Notes: a model not told the origin generated them from the letters alone. A stretch of 64,000 nt of DNA from Paraburkholderia sp. IMGN_8 (GCF_038050405.1 NZ_CP150901.1:1798001-1862000); one strand, 5' to 3'. Shown: positions 38,346 to 46,766, counted from the first letter of the stretch. Numbers and translations: made by a program.

Positions 38346-38606
38346 ATGAGGATCGAATTCACCGGACGCCGCGAAGTGGTGGCGGCTGCGCGCGTTGCCT
38401 TCGAAGCCAACGTTGATGGGGCCGACGTCTGGTGCAGCGTATCGCTCGATGCCTTGAACGACCATTTCGGCAACGACGGCACATCTGCTCACAATCTCGT
38501 CGGTACATTCGAGGCAAACCGCGCGCAGATTGAAAACGCTACGCGGCGGGTGCTCGAAAGAAACGGCGGACGGTCCGTGGAACTCGAGACCGGCGATTTC
38601 AATTGA
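38346..38606 (+). CDS. DUF1488 family protein
   Basis: An 86-residue small protein (MRIEFTGRREVVAAARVAFE, then DVWCSVSLDALNDHFG) that fits the DUF1488 pattern. A GGAGGG ribosome site at about 38335-38340 fixes the ATG at 38346. No signal peptide or membrane segment is seen. Function is unknown. It is divergent from the MFS exporter gene, with 227 bp between them. Confidence 0.7.
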   Translation: MRIEFTGRREVVAAARVAFEANVDGADVWCSVSLDALNDHFGNDGTSAHNLVGTFEANRAQIENATRRVLERNGGRSVELETGDFN

Positions 38607-38930
38607 GGCCGTGCGGTTGCTAAACCTTTAAACGGTGTGAGGTCCGGTGCTGTCGCGTCGGACCAGACCGGCGCGGGGATAAACGCAATAGCCAACGCGA
38701 TAGATTTTCGTCAGGAAAGCGCCTACGCTTCACAAACTACCTACGCTTTACAAACCACCAGAAGGAAATCCGCTTTCTCTCGCCGAAGTGATCGTCTTGC
38801 GCCAAACGCGGGGACAACATGCGAGAGGGATCCGGCCGGCGCGCCGCGCAATTGCGGCGAATCTTTACGCAAGTGTTAGCGAAGCGCGACGGATTCGTCT
38901 GACTTCAGGTCCTCGCGCGCGGAGGACGTC
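38607..38930. other. 324-bp gap without a recognisable gene
   Basis: Between the DUF1488 gene and the lipocalin-like gene I see no convincing ORF or terminator. A short imperfect direct repeat lies at about 38727-38755 (CTACGCTTCACAAAC, CTACGCTTTACAAAC). The promoter of the downstream gene is presumably here. Confidence 0.4.
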
Positions 38931-39434
38931 ATGAAACCAGCGCTCAAAACCATGGCCGCTATCGCGATGACGATTGCCGCCGCGTGTGCGCCCGTACCCA
39001 AGGCTTTTGCCCAGGCCGCAGCCAGCGTGGTGGGTTCGTGGTCGCTGGTCTCGTTGACCGTGGCAAAGAGCGGCAATGACGTGGAATTGCTGGGGCCGCA
39101 TCCGGAAGGGCAACTCATCTTCGGCAGCGACGGCCGCTATGTTCTGGTGGTGCTACGCGCCGACCTGCCGAAATTTGCGTCGGGTAACCGGCAGCTAGGC
39201 ACGGCCGAAGAGAACGAAAAAATCATCCGGGGCAACGTCGCGCATTTCGGCACTTATACCGTTGACTCAGCAGGGCAGGTTATCGTTTTCCATATCCAGA
39301 AAAGCACCTTTCCGAACTGGGATGCAGATGTTCAACGGCGACCATTCACGATTGACGGTGATCGTCTGACGTACATCACGCCTGGAGCCTTCGGATATGG
39401 ATCGTCGAAAGTCGTGTGGCAACGAATGAAATAG
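38931..39434 (+). CDS. exported lipocalin-like domain protein
   Basis: A 167-residue protein. The signal peptide is clear (MKPALKTMAAIAMTIAAACA to about residue 27, cleavage after AFAQA). The mature part reads as a lipocalin-like domain: VVGSWSLVSLTV at the start, GQLIFGSDGRYVLVV, HFGTYTVDSAGQVIVFHI and a closing KVVWQRMK. This fold usually binds small hydrophobic ligands, but the ligand is unknown. It is followed by a terminator shared with the convergent NRAMP-family gene. Confidence 0.75.
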   Translation: MKPALKTMAAIAMTIAAACAPVPKAFAQAAASVVGSWSLVSLTVAKSGNDVELLGPHPEGQLIFGSDGRYVLVVLRADLPKFASGNRQLGTAEENEKIIRGNVAHFGTYTVDSAGQVIVFHIQKSTFPNWDADVQRRPFTIDGDRLTYITPGAFGYGSSKVVWQRMK

Positions 39435-39450
39435 GCAGCGTACAAAACAA

Positions 39451-39475
39451 AGCCGCCGCTTTTTGGGCGGCGGCT
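39451..39475. terminator. terminator between lipocalin-like and NRAMP-family genes
   Basis: A 9-bp stem AGCCGCCGC / GCGGCGGCT with a T-rich 7-nt loop, followed by CTGTTCTTATG. It lies between convergent genes and may act on both. Confidence 0.7.
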
Positions 39476-39491
39476 CTGTTCTTATGGCGGC

Positions 39492-41138
39492 TTATTTCAG
39501 GAACGTCATTTGCACTACCTTCACGATAACAAGTGCGACAGCCAGCACCAGATAGCCGCGCAGCACGCCCATCCAGACCCGCTTGGACAGCGTGAGGTTC
39601 GGCGGCGGCAGTTCTTCCAGCGGCGGCATGCGCCACGTATCGCGGGCGTTCTTCGGATACGTGTGCACGTCTGCGTCCGCGGTTTCGCGACGAAGTTTTC
39701 GAATCCCGACCGTGGCGGCGTAGCCGACGACGGCCAGCAGCGTCCCGCCGGCGAGTATTTCGAGAATCGTTTCGCCGGTGATATCCGGATACATCACCGA
39801 GGCAGTCAGGATGATGGACAGCATCACCAGCACCCAGACAACGGCCCCCGTGAACAGATTGAGCTTCTTCGAATTGACCCACGGGCCAAGCACGGCCTTG
39901 TCGTTGCACAGCAGCAGCAGAAATACGGTGGCGCTAGGCAGCAGCACGCCTGCGAGTGTCTGCACCGCTTCGGTCAGCAGGCCAAGCGGGCTGCCGGGAA
40001 TCAGCACCAGCGCCGCAGCGGCGGCAACGATGCCGAAGTACACGAGATAGAAACCCTTGGCGTCCGACACGGGACGATGCAGCGAGTGGCGAATCCTGAA
40101 CACGTCGCCGATGGCGTACGCAGTCGACAGTGACACCGCGGCAGCGCCGATGATGCAGGCGTCAAGCAGGGCCACGGCAAACAGGACGGCCGACGTCCGG
40201 CCTGCGTATTTCTCCAGGCCTGCAATCACACCACCCGCGTCCGTGAAATTGCCGAACTCGGGCTTGCCGGCGTACAGCGCGGCGCAGAACGAAATCATCG
40301 CCACGGCGCCGATCAGCACGAACACAATGCCGATCCACAGGTCCGCTTTCTCGTACTTCATGAAGCGCGGCGTGATGCGTTTGTCGACAATGTAGCTTTG
40401 CTGGAAAAACAGTTGCCACGGCGCAACGGTGGTGCCGACGATACCGATGACCAGCAGCATCACATCGCTCAGCTTCGAATGCGCGGGCCAGCCCGGGATG
40501 AGGAAATCGCGCGTCATCTGGCCAACCGGCGGATGAATCGACACCAGCACCGGCACGAGCAACAGACTCAGCAGGCACAGCACGATGGCGAAGCGTTCGA
40601 AGCGTCTGAAGCTTCCCGTACTGACGGCGGCCATGGTCAGCGCCGCAGCGATGCAAACGCCGGCAATCTTGGAGAGGCCGAAGAAGTCGAGCACAAACGT
40701 GATGCCGATGAATTCGGTCACGATCGTCAGCGCATTGAGAATGAACAGGTCGATGACGCTGAACGCACCCCAGAATTTGCCGAAGCGTTCGAAGATGAGG
40801 CGCGCATGGCCGACACCGGTCACGGCGCCCAGTCGCAGCACCATTTCCTGGTTGACGAAGAGCACCGGCACCAGCAGCAGCATGGTCCACAGCAACGTGG
40901 TGCCGTAGTTTTGCCCGGCCTGGGTATAGGTGCCGAAGGCGCCCGCATCGTTGTCGCCGACCATCACGATAAGGCCCGGACCGAGGATGGCCAGCAGTGT
41001 GCGAAAGCGCGCCCACCAGTTGTTGCGCGGTGCGGTGTCGTGATGGGCGATGGTGCCCAAGGCACCCCTGATGTCGCCGACGTGCGCGGAGTCGAGCACG
41101 GCGCTCCGCGTGGTTGAAACTTGCGTTGGAGTAGACAT
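39492..41138 (-). CDS. NRAMP-family transporter with non-canonical metal site
   Basis: A 548-residue SLC11/NRAMP-family membrane protein, longer than the usual 410-450 because of a C-terminal extension (ETADADVHTYPKN onward). In helix 1 the canonical DPGN is DAGA (GLIVMVGDNDAGAFGTYTQA). In helix 6 the usual MPH motif is APW (VGTTVAPWQLFFQQS), so the methionine that favours transition metals is absent. This resembles the NRAMP-related magnesium transporters more than MntH. The start at 41138 (MSTPTQVSTTRSAV) is chosen over a longer frame. A leader of about 780 nt precedes it. Metal specificity is an inference. Confidence 0.85.
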   Translation of the reverse strand: MSTPTQVSTTRSAVLDSAHVGDIRGALGTIAHHDTAPRNNWWARFRTLLAILGPGLIVMVGDNDAGAFGTYTQAGQNYGTTLLWTMLLLVPVLFVNQEMVLRLGAVTGVGHARLIFERFGKFWGAFSVIDLFILNALTIVTEFIGITFVLDFFGLSKIAGVCIAAALTMAAVSTGSFRRFERFAIVLCLLSLLLVPVLVSIHPPVGQMTRDFLIPGWPAHSKLSDVMLLVIGIVGTTVAPWQLFFQQSYIVDKRITPRFMKYEKADLWIGIVFVLIGAVAMISFCAALYAGKPEFGNFTDAGGVIAGLEKYAGRTSAVLFAVALLDACIIGAAAVSLSTAYAIGDVFRIRHSLHRPVSDAKGFYLVYFGIVAAAAALVLIPGSPLGLLTEAVQTLAGVLLPSATVFLLLLCNDKAVLGPWVNSKKLNLFTGAVVWVLVMLSIILTASVMYPDITGETILEILAGGTLLAVVGYAATVGIRKLRRETADADVHTYPKNARDTWRMPPLEELPPPNLTLSKRVWMGVLRGYLVLAVALVIVKVVQMTFLK

Positions 41139-41254
41139 TTTGGTTTCTTCTCTGAGTCTGGTTTTTTGGAGGAAAATGCGCAGCTCCGGCATACGTAAGG
41201 ACGTGAGTCGTGTAACGACGGCGTTGCTTGCGTATGACGGAAAAGGGCGCGAAC

Positions 41255-41395
41255 TTAGGAAAGGAGAAGCTTGAAACGCTGCCAGTAGGCGGCGAATTTC
41301 TGCGGGTCAGGTGCGCGCAGGGCAAGCATGGCGTCGTAGTGGACGCGTGATTCCTGGACTTGCGGCAGTTGCGACAGAAGGAGGCCGAAGGTCAT
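41255..41395 (-). CDS. 46-residue small ORF in the NRAMP-family leader
   Basis: ATG at 41395 with a GGAG ribosome site 8 nt upstream encodes 46 residues (MTFGLLLSQLPQVQESRVHY, with FAAYWQRFKLLLS at the end). It lies 116 bp before the NRAMP-family ATG, in the same direction. No homologue is recognised and there is no clear signal or membrane helix. It may be a small protein gene or a regulatory upstream ORF. Confidence 0.6.
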   Translation of the reverse strand: MTFGLLLSQLPQVQESRVHYDAMLALRAPDPQKFAAYWQRFKLLLS

Positions 41396-41508
41396 GATAT
41401 TTCTCCGTGCGTATATCGCTAAACGCGTGGCTTAGCGCGTGGCTTGACGCGGTTCGCGGAAAGCCAGCAGACGGAGAGGTCGTGCGCATCACGCGCAGCA
41501 ACGAAGGT

Positions 41509-41580
41509 CTACTCGCTTTCCTTGGGCAAAAGCAAAAATAAAGGTGAGCGGCATATGGGGTAACTGTCACTGTCCGGCAT
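41509..41580 (-). CDS. 23-residue upstream ORF in the NRAMP-family leader
   Basis: ATG at 41580 with an AAGGAG ribosome site encodes 23 residues starting MPDSDSYPICRSP, followed by leucines and ending PKESE. The acidic and proline-rich start is reminiscent of MgtL-type leader peptides, which sense magnesium by ribosome stalling or release. This is an analogy, not a demonstrated homology. Confidence 0.45.
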   Translation of the reverse strand: MPDSDSYPICRSPLFLLLPKESE

Positions 41581-41924
41581 GGCGGCTCCTTATCGGCGTT
41601 CGTACGTGCGTCTGCTAAGCGTTTGCTAAGCACGCGTTTATCCACGCGTCCACTCGCGCCGTTAAATCGAAAGGGCGCGAACGGACGCAGCCGCGAGTGG
41701 ATGCTCGCGACGCGGTGCCATACGAACGTGCGTCATCGCAACGGCCATATGGCGCTATTTAAGGTGCACGGAGAGGGTTACTACGGCGCGCACCGTCTGC
41801 CTTAAGGCAAGACGGCGGCTGGATGAAGAGAGCGCGGACGTCCTGCCGGTCAGGCAGCGAAACTGTTCGAAGGTCGACTACTGCAGGTGTCCAAGGCATT
41901 CGCCCCGCTTGTGAAGATGCGCGA

Positions 41925-41954
41925 ATTTTAGGCGGCGTTTTATTCCAAAGTCAA
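41925..41954 (-). promoter_or_regulatory. sigma-70-type promoter for the NRAMP-family transcript
   Basis: On the minus strand TTGACT (41954-41949), an 18-nt spacer and TAAAAT (41930-41925) form a good sigma-70 promoter. It would start transcription near 41917, giving a leader of about 780 nt before the transporter start codon. Confidence 0.6.
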
Positions 41955-42127
41955 CAGGATTCGTTAAGCAGAGCCAATATAACTTTCCGCGCGCGCTGCG
42001 CAAATGAAAATGACAGCAATGAAAGGCAAATGAAAATAATGGTGCGCCGCCGTCAAGACGAAAGCGGCCTCATGTATGAGGGCGGGGCCGGTCGATTCGG
42101 AGTGCGATGCCTTTATGCTTTTTTTAC

Positions 42128-42157
42128 TTGCGGTTCTGAACAGGAGCCGAATACAAT
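42128..42157 (+). promoter_or_regulatory. sigma-70-type promoter facing the oprB side
   Basis: TTGCGG (42128-42133), an 18-nt spacer and TACAAT (42152-42157) form a plausible promoter on the plus strand. It would give a leader of about 290 nt before the 87-residue ORF at 42453. Confidence 0.45.
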
Positions 42158-42185
42158 CCGCCCGTCTTATCAAAAGGAGTCCCTC

Positions 42186-42251
42186 GTGGACACATGCTCT
42201 AGTAGTGGAAGTCCGATGCCGGCCTGTGCCGGCGAAGTAACCGCGAGATAG
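42186..42251 (+). CDS. possible 21-residue upstream ORF with GTG start
   Basis: AAAAGGAG lies 6 nt before a GTG at 42186; the frame encodes 21 residues (VDTCSSSGSPMPACAGEVTA, then R) before TAG. It sits in the leader of the 87-residue small membrane protein. The second half of the ORF overlaps a CCGGCCTGTGCCGG hairpin. Only the ribosome site and position support it. Confidence 0.35.
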   Translation: MDTCSSSGSPMPACAGEVTAR

Positions 42252-42452
42252 CCGCCGCAGGAACACTCCTTCGCCGCTAACTCGCTTTGGTCGGGTTAGC
42301 GCGCTTCATCACTGACTGGCTTTCTGCCGGTCTGTCAGCAGCACGCTCTCTCTGTTTGGCCGCCTGTCGCAACTCCGCTTGCGAGACGCAGTCACGCGCA
42401 GTCACATCTGCGCACGTCGCCCGGCCTCGCCGGGCTGGACGGGAGTGAGCTT

Positions 42453-42716
42453 ATGTTCGTCAAATCATTTGTTACGTTTTGTGGTGGCACGGTGCATTCG
42501 CCACGCCTTCAGCGCCTCGTCTGCCGGGCGCTGCATTCTCATATCCGCACGAATTGGGCGGCGCGAGTGGGCCATGTTGGCGGCCCCTTGACGCCCACCG
42601 GCTACGCGATTGTGGCAATTACGGTTGCTGCCGTCGCGCTGGTCGCGATGTTGTCCACCTCGTCAGTCGGTAACGAACTGAACCGTACGTTACGGCTGAG
42701 CTGGTGGTTCTCCTGA
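42453..42716 (+). CDS. small single-helix membrane protein, unknown function
   Basis: An 87-residue ORF with a GGAG ribosome site 7-8 nt upstream of the ATG. The N-terminal half is basic (for example RLQRLVCRALHSHIRTN). The C-terminal half contains one strong membrane helix (GYAIVAITVAAVALVAML), followed by a short polar tail ending LRLSWWFS. No family is recognised. It precedes the OprB porin gene by 90 bp in the same direction, so the two may share a transcript. The preceding leader contains several GC-rich hairpins. Confidence 0.5.
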   Translation: MFVKSFVTFCGGTVHSPRLQRLVCRALHSHIRTNWAARVGHVGGPLTPTGYAIVAITVAAVALVAMLSTSSVGNELNRTLRLSWWFS

Positions 42717-42806
42717 GTGGAGGCGGGTTCACGATCCCGCCACAAGCCGCGTGTTCATATCCATAGAACAAGACTACTCCGCACGATAACCTTGCTCTCA
42801 CCTGCC

Positions 42807-44315
42807 ATGAAAAAGAACCTGAAAACCACAATCCTGATGTCCGGTGGTCCCATCAGCCTGTCCTTGCTGCTCTCTCTCGGCGTTGTGCAGCCGGCTCTCG
42901 CCCAGACGAGCGGTGACGCCGCGCCGGCAGCTACGCCGGCTGAGGCCGCGCCGTCATCGTCCCCGTCGGCCGCCGACAATACTGCGGCAAAGGCGGACCA
43001 GACGCCGCCTGCGCCGACCGGGTTCTGGGACCGCGCGAATCTGTTCGGCGATATGGGCGGGCTGCGTCCGTGGCTCGGCAACTACGGTATTACCGTCAAT
43101 CTTCAGGAAACCAGCGAGTATCTGAACAATCTGTCCGGCGGCGTGAAGCGCGGCGGCGCCTATGATGGCTTGACCCAGTTCGGCGTGGTCGTCGATACAC
43201 AGAAGGCATTTGGCTTGCCGGGCGGCACCTTCAACGTGTCAGGGCTGCAGATTCACGGCACCAGTCTCAGCCAACGCAACCTGCTGACCCTGCAAAGCGC
43301 GAGCGGCATCGAGGCCGAGGACACGACGCGGCTGTGGGAGCTCTGGTATCAGCAGTCGCTGCTGGCGGGCAAGGTGGATGTGAAGGTGGGGCAGCAGAGT
43401 CTCGATCAGGAATTCATGGTGAGCCAGTACGCGAACGCGTTCATGAACCTGACGTTCGGATGGCCAATCCTGCCTTCGGTCGATATGCCTGCCGGCGGCC
43501 CGGCGTATCCGCTTTCGTCGCTGGGCGTGCGTGTACGCGCCAAACCGTCTGACGCGTTGACCGTGCTGGCAGGCGTGTTCGACGGCAATCCGGCAGGCAG
43601 CGATGTTGGCGATCCGCAGCAGCTGAATAATCACGGGACGAACTTCAATCTGCACAACGGCGCGCTATTCATCGGCGAGGTGCAGTATGCGATCAACCAG
43701 CCGCCGGCCGATGCATCGGCCGCGCAACCGGCCGGTCTGCCCGGAACCTACAAGCTGGGCTTCTGGTACAACACGCAGCGTTTTGCGGACCCGCGGTTCG
43801 ATACCGCCGGGCAATCGCTTGCGAGTCCGGCGAGCACAGGCGTGGCGGCGAGCCACCGGGGCAACTATAGCTTTTATGCCGTTGCCGACCAGATGGTCTG
43901 GCGGCCGAGCGCGGACAGCCCGCAATCGGTGGGCGTCTTCGCACGGATCATGGGCGCACCGGGCGATCGCAATCTGGTCGACCTGGGTGTGAATGCGGGC
44001 GTCACGCTAAAAGCGCCTTTCAAAGGACGCGACAACGATGTGGTTGGGCTTGCCGTGGGCTACGCGAAGATCGGCTCTCACGCGCAAGGGCTCGCCGGCG
44101 ATACGGCGTCGCTGACGACGCCGGGCTATCCGTCGCGCAGTTCCGAAACCATTGTCGAGGCGACCTATCAGTATCAGGTCACCCCGTGGTGGCAGTTGCA
44201 AGCGGACTTCCAGTACGCGTTCCGGCCGGCAGGCGGCATTCCGAATCCGGAGAATCCGTCGCAACGGGTCGGCAATGAATTGGTGCTGGGTGTGCGCACC
44301 AACATCGTGTTCTGA
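42807..44315 (+). CDS. OprB-family carbohydrate-selective porin
   Basis: A 502-residue outer-membrane porin of the OprB family. The signal peptide runs from the ATG at 42807 (MKKNLKTTILMSGGPISLSL) to a cleavage near ALAQT. A proline/alanine-rich linker follows, then the OprB start FGDMGGLRPWLGNYGITVNL and motifs GGTFNVSGLQIHG, RLWELWYQQSLLAGKVDVKV and KLGFWYNTQRFADPR. The protein ends in phenylalanine (RTNIVF), the outer-membrane insertion signal. The stop codon lies inside a 12-bp tandem repeat. It is convergent with kup. Confidence 0.9.
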   Translation: MKKNLKTTILMSGGPISLSLLLSLGVVQPALAQTSGDAAPAATPAEAAPSSSPSAADNTAAKADQTPPAPTGFWDRANLFGDMGGLRPWLGNYGITVNLQETSEYLNNLSGGVKRGGAYDGLTQFGVVVDTQKAFGLPGGTFNVSGLQIHGTSLSQRNLLTLQSASGIEAEDTTRLWELWYQQSLLAGKVDVKVGQQSLDQEFMVSQYANAFMNLTFGWPILPSVDMPAGGPAYPLSSLGVRVRAKPSDALTVLAGVFDGNPAGSDVGDPQQLNNHGTNFNLHNGALFIGEVQYAINQPPADASAAQPAGLPGTYKLGFWYNTQRFADPRFDTAGQSLASPASTGVAASHRGNYSFYAVADQMVWRPSADSPQSVGVFARIMGAPGDRNLVDLGVNAGVTLKAPFKGRDNDVVGLAVGYAKIGSHAQGLAGDTASLTTPGYPSRSSETIVEATYQYQVTPWWQLQADFQYAFRPAGGIPNPENPSQRVGNELVLGVRTNIVF

Positions 44316-44361
44316 TTCGTGTTCTGATTCGTGGTTTGATTCGTGGTTTGATTCGCGTTCT
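44314..44361 (+). repeat. four tandem 12-bp repeats at the oprB stop codon
   Basis: The units are GATTCGTGTTCT, GATTCGTGGTTT, GATTCGTGGTTT and GATTCGCGTTCT. The run starts inside the stop codon, and the last codons of the gene (ACATCGTGTTCT) look like a further, diverged unit. It therefore seems to have arisen by duplication of the 3' end of oprB. Confidence 0.8.
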
Positions 44362-44388
44362 GACAGGCCGCGCTCGGGGCCTGCACCC

Positions 44389-44425
44389 GCGCCAGCGATG
44401 GACAGAATTGCACCATCGCTGGCGC
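44389..44425. terminator. hairpin between convergent oprB and kup
   Basis: A perfect 13-bp stem (GCGCCAGCGATGG / CCATCGCTGGCGC) with an 11-nt loop lies just beyond the kup stop codon. There is no clear T-run on either strand; it probably ends or protects both transcripts. Confidence 0.6.
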
Positions 44426-44432
44426 CGTAGCG

Positions 44433-46331
44433 TCAGAGGTTAATCTGACCACCCATCTCCACAACGCGATTCGCAGGCAGGCTGTAATACTCCGCCGCCT
44501 GCGCTGCGTTCCGCGCAAGAAATGCGAACAGCTTCTCGCGCCATAGCGGCATTGCCTTGCTTGCACCCGTGGCTACGATCGTATCGCGCGCGAGGAAAAA
44601 CGACGTGTCCGCCGGCTCATACTGCCAGTTCGGCATCTGTTTTTGCGCCAGTTCAAGAATGGCGGGGACGTTGGGAATCTCCATGAAACCATGGTGGACC
44701 GTGACGGCATAACATCCGTGCCCCAGGTCGGTCACGGCGACTTTTTTGTCGTCCGGCACATGAGGAACGTTGTCCGTCGTACCGGCCAGGAAGATGTTGG
44801 TCTGATGCATGACCCCGTTGTGCTTCAGGTTGTGCAGAAAAGCGCTCGGCGCCATGTCGACCACACCGCCGGGAAACACCGCCGTGCCGTTGACGCGAGG
44901 CGGCGGGTGTCCGCCATCGCACAGGGAGTGAATCAGTCCAACCAGGGGCAGGTTGTCGCTTTTCATACGATCGACCACCGTTCTGCGCCCCTGATGCCAG
45001 GTGGTCATCACGGTGAAAAGCACGCCGCCTGCGAGCAGCGGAAACCATCCGCCTTCAAGAACCTTGCTGATATTGCTCGAGACGAACACCGCGTCGACCA
45101 GCGCCAGCGGCCCGATCACAGCTGCCGTAACAAGCGGGTGCCATTTCCACAGGCTGTGGGTGATGAAGTACATCAGTAAAGTCGTCAGCAGCATCGTCGA
45201 TGCGACTGCGATGCCGTATGCGGCTGCCAGATTGTCGGATGATTTGAAGAACACGACGAGAAACACCACCGCCGCGTAAAGCGAAACGTTGATGAACGGT
45301 ACGTAGACCTGTCCTATTTCATGCGTCGACGTATGGACCACGGGGATGCGCGGCAGAAAGCCGAGCTGGACAGCTTGCTTGGTCATCGAGAAGGCGCCGG
45401 AAATCACCGCTTGCGACGCGATGATGGTGGCTGCCGTCGCGAGCAGCACGAGGGGAATGAGCGCCCAGTCTGGCGCCGACTGAAAAAACGGCTGCGCCAC
45501 TGCGGAAGGTTTCTCGAGTACGAGCGCCGCCTGACCGAAGTAATTCAAAACAAGACTGGGCAGCACGAGCAACAGCCACGCGAGCCGGATTGGTTTTTTC
45601 CCAAAGTGGCCCATGTCCGCATAAAGCGCTTCGCCGCCAGTCAGCGCAAGAAACACGGAGCCGAGCACGACAAACGCCGTCACCGGCGCTTTCGCCACAA
45701 AGGCCATTGCGTAGAACGGCGACGCGGCTCGCACGATACCGGTATGCGTTGCAATATGCGATATGCCGAGCGCTGCCAACGTCACAAACCATACGATCAT
45801 CACCGGCCCGAACACTTGTCCGACTGCACCGGTGCCGCGTTTCTGCAGCTTGAACAGACACGTGAGAATGACCAGCGAGATGGGAACGATCCATTCGGTG
45901 AGGTGGGGGTCGACTAGTGTCACGCCTTCAACCGCGGAGATGACCGAAATGGCGGGTGTAATCATTGAATCGCCATAAAACATGGCCGCACCGAATACGC
46001 CGAGAACCAGGAGCAACTCGCGCAATCGTGCAGGTGCGACGCCGGATGCGAGGGCAGTGAGCGCCAGTATGCCGCCTTCTCCATCATTGCCCGCGCGCAT
46101 GACAAAACTGACGTACTTCAATGTAACGACGATGATGATGGACCAGAGTATCAGCGACACGATGCCGAACACATTGGTCTGGCTGACACCGCCGGCAGCC
46201 TTCAGACATTCCCGTAGCGTATAGAGCGGACTTGTACCGATGTCCCCAAATACGACGCCGATCGCGCCCAGCACAAGTCCTGGCGCTGCTTTGGTCGTTT
46301 GGGAAACGGTGCTAACGGCAGTAGAGGACAT
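44433..46331 (-). CDS. kup: Kup-family potassium uptake transporter
   Basis: A 632-residue K+/H+ symporter of the KUP/HAK/KT family. The N-terminus after MSSTAVSTVSQTTKAAPGLV has the signature GAIGVVFGDIGTSPLYTLRE, followed by multiple membrane helices (for example GAAMFYGDSMITPAISVI) and a soluble C-terminal domain. The start at 46331 fits the family length (about 620); the longer frame lacks support. A 26-residue membrane peptide is encoded 354 bp upstream in the same direction. Confidence 0.94.
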   Translation of the reverse strand: MSSTAVSTVSQTTKAAPGLVLGAIGVVFGDIGTSPLYTLRECLKAAGGVSQTNVFGIVSLILWSIIIVVTLKYVSFVMRAGNDGEGGILALTALASGVAPARLRELLLVLGVFGAAMFYGDSMITPAISVISAVEGVTLVDPHLTEWIVPISLVILTCLFKLQKRGTGAVGQVFGPVMIVWFVTLAALGISHIATHTGIVRAASPFYAMAFVAKAPVTAFVVLGSVFLALTGGEALYADMGHFGKKPIRLAWLLLVLPSLVLNYFGQAALVLEKPSAVAQPFFQSAPDWALIPLVLLATAATIIASQAVISGAFSMTKQAVQLGFLPRIPVVHTSTHEIGQVYVPFINVSLYAAVVFLVVFFKSSDNLAAAYGIAVASTMLLTTLLMYFITHSLWKWHPLVTAAVIGPLALVDAVFVSSNISKVLEGGWFPLLAGGVLFTVMTTWHQGRRTVVDRMKSDNLPLVGLIHSLCDGGHPPPRVNGTAVFPGGVVDMAPSAFLHNLKHNGVMHQTNIFLAGTTDNVPHVPDDKKVAVTDLGHGCYAVTVHHGFMEIPNVPAILELAQKQMPNWQYEPADTSFFLARDTIVATGASKAMPLWREKLFAFLARNAAQAAEYYSLPANRVVEMGGQINL

Positions 46332-46685
46332 AGGGTTTCGTAAGTCGAATGTATGTTGGGCCGCCACCTGTTCGAGAGGTTTGCCAACGTCCATGCTGAG
46401 TGCGGGCATCGTGCAAATGGCGGACCTGCGCACTTGCTCGAATACCCGATGAAAAACTGGATGGAGCGCCGGCTTGCTAATCGACGCTCGTCCAGACTTG
46501 GGGATTTCTTAACATACGGCCTGGCACTTGCGTGTGACGCGATGTCGGAAGGCAGGGTAGGGTTTTCCCCGCGAGATGGCAGGCGATCAGTGTTCGTCTG
46601 CCACGCCTGCTTGCGAACTGGTTGAATGCGGACATCTGTTGAGCCAGCACGCTTGCCGCAGCTTCGCAATGACCGGCCGTTGAGG

Positions 46686-46766
46686 TTACCTCAAGCGCCA
46701 GATGCCCCAGATGGCGATGAGTAAAGCCACACCGAAGCCGCCGCCCAGAAGGATATAGGTACTCAT
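46686..46766 (-). CDS. 26-residue single-helix membrane peptide upstream of kup
   Basis: ATG at 46766, with GAGG about 10 nt upstream, encodes a 26-residue peptide (MSTYILLGGGFGVALLIAIW, then a short basic end GIWRLR). It is almost entirely one membrane helix and resembles KdpF-type or other tiny membrane peptides in style only. It lies in the same direction as kup. The 46332-46685 stretch between them shows no convincing gene. Confidence 0.4.
   Translation of the reverse strand: MSTYILLGGGFGVALLIAIWGIWRLR

Noticed and set aside
38865..39118. Minus-strand ORFs of 80-82 codons overlapping the lipocalin-like gene
   Set aside because: They are antisense to a gene with a clear signal peptide and domain pattern, and have no start signals.
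41755..41830. Possible known metal riboswitch (yybP-ykoY or M-box) in the NRAMP-family leader
   Set aside because: I could not find the conserved core sequences of either class. The leader is kept as an unclassified structured region.
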